Shown piece after piece: positions 57,414 through 64,000 of a DNA stretch of 64,000 nt (positions are counted from its first letter, which is position 1; every line of letters starts with the position of its first letter). Under the pieces are notes generated by a model. It made no database searches, was not told where the DNA came from, and saw only the letters and a program-made list of their open reading frames with translations. Source of the stretch: JBOGUF01 sp050696075 (GTDB taxonomy: Bacteria > Chloroflexota > Chloroflexia > Thermomicrobiales > UBA6265); the NCBI GenBank assembly GCA_050696075.1, contig JBOGUF010000138.1:59127-123126 (forward strand), given 5' to 3'. The translations under genes and the position numbers were made by a program.

Positions 57414-58880
57414 GTGGACAGCAACGCGGCGACGCCGCCAGGCGGCGTGCCGACTGAAGGAGTGGCGCCCGCGGTCGGAACCGCGGCCCTCGTCCGACGA
57501 GCACAATCCGTCCCGCGCCCTTCGACGCGGGACGTTCTGCGGAATGGTCCGTTCCTGCGCCTCTGGCTGGCGCAGGCGCTCTCCCAAACGTCGACCAACA
57601 TGGTGAACTTTGCGCTCCTCCTACAGGTGCGCAATATCATCGAGGTCCACAGCCTGACCCAAGCCAATACCGCGATCAGCCTGGTAATCCTGGCCTTTTC
57701 ACTGCCGTCGGTGCTCTTTGGGCCGCTGGCGGGGGTCATGGCCGATCGCACTAATCGTCGTATGTTGATGGCGGCGACGAACGCCCTGCGCGCGGTGGCG
57801 GTCCTCTGTTTCCTGGTGATCGATACGAGCTGGCACGTCGAAACGATCCTGATCGCGCACTATCTGGTTACGTTCCTGTTCGGTATCGCCGGCCAGTTCT
57901 TTGCGCCGGCGCAAGGCGCGACGATCCCCTCGCTGGTGCCGCGCGTCCAATTGATCGCGGCCAACGCACTCTTCAATCTCACCTTTACCGCGGCCCAATT
58001 GCTCGGTTTCGCCACGCTAGGACCGCTCCTGATCAAGGTCATCGGTATCGACCAACTCTTCGGGCTGACGATCGTGCTCTTTGCGGTCTGCACCGGCCTC
58101 ATCCTCACGCTCCCGCCGACGCCTGTCCCCGCGCGGAACGGGGGCGAGGAATCGGCCAGCCCGACGCATCGCCTCTGGCTCGATATCAAGGAGGGACTGG
58201 TCTTCATTCTCCAGGACCCGTACCTGATGAAGGCGATCGCGTATCTGACGACGGCAGCGACGACCTTCCTGATGGTAGCGGCGCTTGGACCGGAGTTCAT
58301 CACGGGCGTGATCGGATTGCCGAAGGAGGACATTGGGTACATCGTCGCGCCGGCCGGGTTCGGGGTCGTCGCGGGCGTCTTTCTGGTCGGTAAGTTCGTC
58401 CGCCGGTTCGAACGCGAAACGATCATCGACTGGGCATTGACGCTCGCCGGCGTCACGCTCTTTTGCCTGGCAACTAGCAACGACCTGATCTCGTTCGTTT
58501 GGATCGGCGGGGATGCGCCGGCCGCGGTTACGACGACCGTGGCGGCGATTTTTGCCACGCTCCTTGGCATCTGCAACGCGTTTATCCTCGTGCCGGCACA
58601 GACGATGCTCCAGGAGCGCTCGCATGAGCACATCCGCGCCCGCGTCTATGCCACGTTCTTTACGATTTCGAACACCGTCTCGTTCGTGCCGATCTTCTTC
58701 GCCGCGGCCTTTGCGGACCTCTTCGGGGTCGTCAAGGTGTTGATGATCGTGGCCGCCATCGTGGCGTCGGTTGGTTTTTCAAGCGTGATCAGACGGAGGG
58801 CCGCCGAGTCGCGGCGGTGGCAACGCCCACGGACGCGCCACCGGCAGGGGCCGGAAGCCCTCCTACCGCCCAAGCGATAA
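57414..58880 (+). CDS. MFS-family membrane exporter
   Basis: 488 residues, about twelve helices. It opens with a 35-residue polar leader and then FLRLWLAQALSQTSTNMVNFALLLQVR; the loop 2-3 motif LAGVMADRTNRRMLMAATNALRAVAV (DRxxRR) is typical of MFS exporters in the EntS/MFS_3 group. A basic tail (RWQRPRTRHRQ) ends the protein. GTG start 57414. Substrate unknown. Confidence 0.88.
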   Translation: MDSNAATPPGGVPTEGVAPAVGTAALVRRAQSVPRPSTRDVLRNGPFLRLWLAQALSQTSTNMVNFALLLQVRNIIEVHSLTQANTAISLVILAFSLPSVLFGPLAGVMADRTNRRMLMAATNALRAVAVLCFLVIDTSWHVETILIAHYLVTFLFGIAGQFFAPAQGATIPSLVPRVQLIAANALFNLTFTAAQLLGFATLGPLLIKVIGIDQLFGLTIVLFAVCTGLILTLPPTPVPARNGGEESASPTHRLWLDIKEGLVFILQDPYLMKAIAYLTTAATTFLMVAALGPEFITGVIGLPKEDIGYIVAPAGFGVVAGVFLVGKFVRRFERETIIDWALTLAGVTLFCLATSNDLISFVWIGGDAPAAVTTTVAAIFATLLGICNAFILVPAQTMLQERSHEHIRARVYATFFTISNTVSFVPIFFAAAFADLFGVVKVLMIVAAIVASVGFSSVIRRRAAESRRWQRPRTRHRQGPEALLPPKR

Positions 58881-58894
58881 CGGACACGTGAAAA

Positions 58895-59815
58895 CTATTC
58901 TCCGCCGCCGAGCAGAAGGTTGAGGAGCGCCATGCGGATGTAGACGCCGTTGTGCGCCTGGCGGAAGTAGGCGGCGCGGGCGTCGGTGTCGACGTCGGGC
59001 GTTATTTCATCAACGCGGGGCAACGGGTGCATCACGACGGCGTGCTGTCCGAGGCGATCAAACGCGGCGCGGTCGAGTACGTAGACACCGCGCGCGGCCT
59101 CGTACGCCTCCGGGCTGTCGAAGCGCTCGCGCTGGATTCGCGTTTGGTAGACGACGTCGACCTCGGATAAGACCGCGGATAGATCGGTCTCGTCGCTGAA
59201 CTTGATGCCGCGAGATGTGAGGGCGCGGCGCACGTCGTCGCCCATTGGTACGGTAGGTGGCGAGACGAAGCAAATCTCTGTGCCCGTGGTGAGGCCGAGG
59301 AGAATGGCCAGGGACCGCACCGCGCGCCCGTACTTCAGGTCGCCGACGAGGGCGACTCTCAGGTTGTCGATTCGTCCGAGTTCGTGCTTGATGGTGTAAA
59401 GGTCGAGGAGCGCCTGAGTCGGGTGTTCGCCAGGACCGTCGCCGCCATTGATGATTGGCACCGGCGAGACTGCCGCCGCTCGTGCCGCCGCCCCTTGTTC
59501 GTAGTGGCGGATGACAATGGCGTCCGCGTAGCCGGCGATGATGCGGGTGGTGTCCTCGACTGACTCGCCTTTGATTGCGGAGGAAAACTCGCGGGCATTC
59601 TCGGTGGAGACGACCTGACCGCCGAGGCGGATCATTGCCGATTCGAAGCTGAGACGGGTGCGGGTCGAGGGCTCGTAGAAGATGGTCGCCAGGATGCGGC
59701 CGGGGAGCGGTACGGCGTTTCTCGGCAGTTCTCGCATGCGATCGGCGAGAGCGAAGAGTGCTTCTAGCAACGGCCGGTCGAACTGGCTTACTTCGACGAC
59801 GTGACGAAGTCCCAC
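58895..59815 (-). CDS. pyrB: Aspartate carbamoyltransferase catalytic subunit
   Basis: 306 residues, near the E. coli length. IFYEPSTRTRLSFESA is the carbamoyl-phosphate site, GESVEDTTRI, INGGDGPGEHPTQALLDLYTI, LVGDLKYGRAVRSL, and VVMHPLPRVDEIT near the C-terminus follow. It makes carbamoyl aspartate in pyrimidine synthesis. GTG at 59815 follows GGGGGAGG by six bases; longer frames upstream overlap the divergent MBL gene. No pyrC, pyrR or regulatory pyrI is adjacent. Confidence 0.95.
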   Translation of the reverse strand: MGLRHVVEVSQFDRPLLEALFALADRMRELPRNAVPLPGRILATIFYEPSTRTRLSFESAMIRLGGQVVSTENAREFSSAIKGESVEDTTRIIAGYADAIVIRHYEQGAAARAAAVSPVPIINGGDGPGEHPTQALLDLYTIKHELGRIDNLRVALVGDLKYGRAVRSLAILLGLTTGTEICFVSPPTVPMGDDVRRALTSRGIKFSDETDLSAVLSEVDVVYQTRIQRERFDSPEAYEAARGVYVLDRAAFDRLGQHAVVMHPLPRVDEITPDVDTDARAAYFRQAHNGVYIRMALLNLLLGGGE

Positions 59816-59906
59816 GAGCGCCTCCCCCAATCTCCGCGAACGAACCGGCGCCAAGTATAGTGGGGTATACGGACGTCGATGGCCGAGACGCACGAGGGCG
59901 GTTGAG

Positions 59907-60800
59907 GTGGCAATCATCGAACTGACGGAACGGGTGGCGGTGGTGCCAGGCGGAGTCAACGTCGGCGTGGTGCGGGCGGACGGCAACCGCTGCATCATGG
60001 TCGATACGGGGCTGAATGAAACAAACGCCAAGCGGGTGTTGAAGGCAATTCGGGAGGAGCTGGGAGGCGAAGTCGTTGCCATTCTGACGACGCACGGTCA
60101 CGCCGACCATTTTGGCGGCAACGCGGCGGTCGTAAAGCGAACCGGCGCGCGGGTCTATGCTCCCGCGCTATAAGAGGCGTTCCTGCGATACCCGATCCTG
60201 CAAACGGCCAGCCTCTTCGCCGGGGCCGACCCGCCGACGACGATGCGCGGCAAGTTCTTGCTCGCGGAACCGAGCCCTGTCGACGTGGTGTTGTTCTCTG
60301 GACCGTTCGCGGTTGAGGGCTTGCACATGCAGGCCATTTCGCTCGCTGGGCACTCGCCGAACCAGTTCGGCTATGTGGTCGACGGCGTCTTCTTCTGCGC
60401 GGACGTCGTTTTGCCGGAGCAGGTGCTGGCAAAGTACAAGATCCCGTACCTGTTCTCGGCAACCGAGCATCTCCAGGCGCTTGCCACGGCACGCGAGGTG
60501 GTGTGCTTACACGTTGTGCCGGGACATGGCCCTGTGCGCGGCTCGATAGACGACCTCTGTGATATGAACGAGTCGCTGTTGCATGCCGTTCTCGAGAGCG
60601 TCTTGGAACTCGCGCGTACGCCCACGACGGCCGATGCGATCCTGACTGGGCTCTTGAAGAACTACGAGGCGGACGTGGCCGATGCGCCGTCCTACTACCT
60701 GCTGCATCCGACGGTCTATGCCTACCTGAGCCACTTGCATCGCGAGCGCCGGCTGCAACACGAGGTTCGCGACGCTCAGTCGTTGTGGCGAGCGATTTGA
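59907..60800 (+). pseudogene. MBL-fold metallo-hydrolase interrupted by a TAA codon
   Basis: One continuous frame of 298 codons with a single TAA at 60171-60173. First part (59907-60170): MAIIELTERVAVVPGGVNVG, MVDTGLNETNAKRVLKAI and THGHADHFGGN with the HxHxDH zinc site. It stops after VYAPAL and resumes directly as EAFLRYPILQTASLFAGADPP. The second part holds the remaining ligands: AGHSPNQFGYVVDG, FCADVV and VPGHGPVRGS. Either half alone lacks a full zinc site. One base change (for example GAA to TAA) explains it. GTG start at 59907. A restart at ATG 60243 could make only a half domain. It may be a recent nonsense mutation or a sequence error. Confidence 0.85.
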
Positions 60801-60804
60801 CCCA

Positions 60805-62136
60805 CTAGCGCCGCGCCAGGTCGCCCAGGACCAATTCGGCGATCCGGTTGCCGAGGCGGACGCTGTAGTTTGTGCCGCGGTCCTCGGGATAGATCTGGCT
60901 GGTGTTGGCGAGGTAGAGATTGGCGAGCGGCGTGCGGTGGTCGGGCAGTTTTTCGCTGTAGTTGAGGGTGACGATCGGCTGGGCGGCACGTTCGCGGAAG
61001 ACCCACCAGCGGTCGATCCAGCTTCGGTCGAAGTCGGGATTGATGCGTTGCAAATAGGGGATATAGGTCTCGATCAGTTGCTCTTCCGGTATTGAGAAAT
61101 AGGGGTGGTCAACCTCCATGTACTTGCTCAAGTAGACGTAATGCTTGCCGCCGTAGTCTTCGGGCGGCATGAAGTTGGTGTGCTCGATGACGCCAGTGAA
61201 GGGCAGATCGCGGTCGGCGATGTTGAGCCAATAGATCGATGACAACGGGCGCGACATTTCGAGGAGGGCGACGACCGCGGCTTCGTAAGTGAGGGCGGTG
61301 AGCTTCGCCTTGTAGTCATCCGGCAGCTCGGGAACGAGCCGCGCGAGGATGGGGGAGGGGGTCGTGACGACGACCGCGTGGCATGTCTCCGGTGCGATCC
61401 CTTCGTCGAAGCTCACACGCCACTGCTTGTCGGCGAGTTGTTCGAGCGCAACAGGTCCTTGACCGGTGCGGAGATCGACTCCTGCTTGGCGAGCGCCAGT
61501 GGCGAGCGCGTCGATCAGGACGTTGAAGCTGCCGCGGATGTAGCCGAGCTTTTCCTGGTCGAGGGGTGAACGGCGCGACGTGGTTCGTAGCCAGATCTTG
61601 CCCCAAAACCAGACCATCGCGACCTGATCGTGGTAGCGGCCGAACTTCGCCTCGAGCTGTGCGCCCCAGGTTTGGCTGTAGGCGCGGTTGCCCAGCGCCC
61701 GCCGCAGCCACCGCTCGGCCGTGATCTGCTCGAACTTGCGCCAGTTGCGGAACCGCTGGAGGTAGGCGGTCACCAGTCCTAAGCGAATCCGGTCGTGGAT
61801 CGGCAAGACGTCGAGTCTCAGGAGGTCGAGAGCGCCGTTGAGGGGGTAGATCTTGCCGTTCGCAAAGTAGCCGACATTGGACGGCAGCCAAACGAGGTGA
61901 TCGCCGATGTCGAGTTCTTCGATCAGCGCGGCGATCTCGCGGTCGCTCTGGAAGAGGTGGTGGTAGAAGTACTCTAGCTCGCCTCCGGTGACGGAGAAGG
62001 CGGCGGCTTGGCCGCCGAGGCGATCGCCGCGTTCCCAGAGGGTCACTCGTTGACCGGCTTGAGCCAAGCGGAGGGCCGCGGTGAGGCCGGCTATGCCGCC
62101 GCCGATGACGCCGATGTGCTTCGTCGATGCGTTCAT
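60805..62136 (-). CDS. FAD-dependent amine-oxidase/protoporphyrinogen-oxidase-like oxidoreductase
   Basis: 443 residues. N-terminal Rossmann motif IGVIGGGIAGLTAALRLAQAGQRVTLWERGDRLGGQAA (from residue 8), a central helical part with WFWGKIWLR and a C-terminal end with NLYLANTSQIYPEDRGTNYSVRLGN, like NAD(P)/FAD phytoene-desaturase or amine-oxidase-like proteins that often sit with glycosyltransferases. Start at ATG 62136 puts the FAD loop at residue 8. Substrate unknown. It follows the pyrophosphatase gene on the same strand after a hairpin. Confidence 0.85.
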   Translation of the reverse strand: MNASTKHIGVIGGGIAGLTAALRLAQAGQRVTLWERGDRLGGQAAAFSVTGGELEYFYHHLFQSDREIAALIEELDIGDHLVWLPSNVGYFANGKIYPLNGALDLLRLDVLPIHDRIRLGLVTAYLQRFRNWRKFEQITAERWLRRALGNRAYSQTWGAQLEAKFGRYHDQVAMVWFWGKIWLRTTSRRSPLDQEKLGYIRGSFNVLIDALATGARQAGVDLRTGQGPVALEQLADKQWRVSFDEGIAPETCHAVVVTTPSPILARLVPELPDDYKAKLTALTYEAAVVALLEMSRPLSSIYWLNIADRDLPFTGVIEHTNFMPPEDYGGKHYVYLSKYMEVDHPYFSIPEEQLIETYIPYLQRINPDFDRSWIDRWWVFRERAAQPIVTLNYSEKLPDHRTPLANLYLANTSQIYPEDRGTNYSVRLGNRIAELVLGDLARR

Positions 62137-62165
62137 GCAGAACGTGCAACTCCCCAATGAAGTGC

Positions 62166-62199
62166 AAAGCGGGTGGACCAATTGCGGTCCACCCGCTTT
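62166..62199 (-). terminator. Hairpin between hppA and the FAD oxidoreductase
   Basis: 14-bp perfect stem aaagcgggtggacc (62166-62179) with 62186-62199 around a 6-base loop. On the minus strand it ends in a short TTT and lies 28 bp after the hppA stop. Confidence 0.7.
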
Positions 62200-62227
62200 A
62201 CGTCGCTGGCCCCGCCGGTGGCCGTGT

Positions 62228-64000
<1,773 letters not shown>

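Noticed and set aside
60171..60173. Programmed read-through or recoding of TAA in the MBL gene
   Set aside because: TAA has no known bacterial recoding element and no special signal follows. A nonsense mutation is simpler.

Overview
The window is GC-rich bacterial chromosome, densely packed with short intergenic gaps and many ATGA-type stop/start overlaps. Gene content points to Chloroflexota, most likely near the Thermomicrobia/Sphaerobacter group: a MerR/HspR-type regulator directly upstream of clpB, T-box leaders on trp and ileS, hydantoinase A/B genes, a Tat-exported solute-binding protein, Thr/Pro-rich surface proteins and ATTCCGA/GGAATC-type palindromic repeats. The taxonomic call is inference from gene content. 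There is no sign of a prophage, insertion sequence, CRISPR array, integron or tRNA/rRNA gene. The region reads as housekeeping core with a few decayed genes.

Layout. 1-5.9 kb: 3' part of a secreted PGRP/amidase, a glycerophosphodiesterase, the hspR-like/clpB heat-shock pair with a recognisable promoter and operator, and two small membrane proteins. 6-11.4 kb: an exported DUF3352/Excalibur protein, an M42 aminopeptidase and a peptide-type ABC solute-binding protein. 11.5-15.2 kb: a PHP-AlbA fusion, a CvpA/zinc-ribbon membrane protein and the remnant of an M20 peptidase. 15.2-21.75 kb: a leftward chain selD-dagK-rsmA-ispE-pknB-(hypothetical). Here selD must be read through an in-frame TGA as selenocysteine. 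21.8-28.4 kb: DUF952, MMPL transporter, M48 protease, mutM, HMG-CoA-lyase family protein and small membrane proteins. 28.3-33.8 kb: hydantoinase subunits B and A with a very repetitive lipoprotein gene between them. 33.8-39.1 kb: a Trp T-box riboswitch driving trpEGDCF (trpB and trpA are not in the window). 39.1-47.3 kb: ArsR regulator, DUF4272, ychF, ybaK-like editing protein, ileS with its own T-box, a second GDPD and a PAP2 phosphatase. 47.5-51.3 kb: DUF2085 membrane protein, a hypothetical, holB and a reduced PSP1 protein. 51.4-59.8 kb: an orphan molybdenum-hydroxylase large subunit, an arginine-deiminase-fold enzyme, recN, ybaB, DUF951, an MFS exporter and pyrB. 59.9-64 kb: an MBL-fold hydrolase gene broken by one nonsense codon, an FAD amine-oxidase-like protein and the 3' part of a K+-independent H+-pyrophosphatase.

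How the parts work together. Amino-acid supply is sensed at two loci by uncharged tRNA: Trp at trpE and Ile at ileS. The heat-shock pair looks autoregulated. The selD reading implies a working selenocysteine machinery (selA, selB, selC) elsewhere in the genome. The points most worth following are the Sec-containing SelD, the PSP1 protein that has lost its core and cysteines, the trp T-box, the two decayed hydrolase genes, and a small family of intergenic palindromes.
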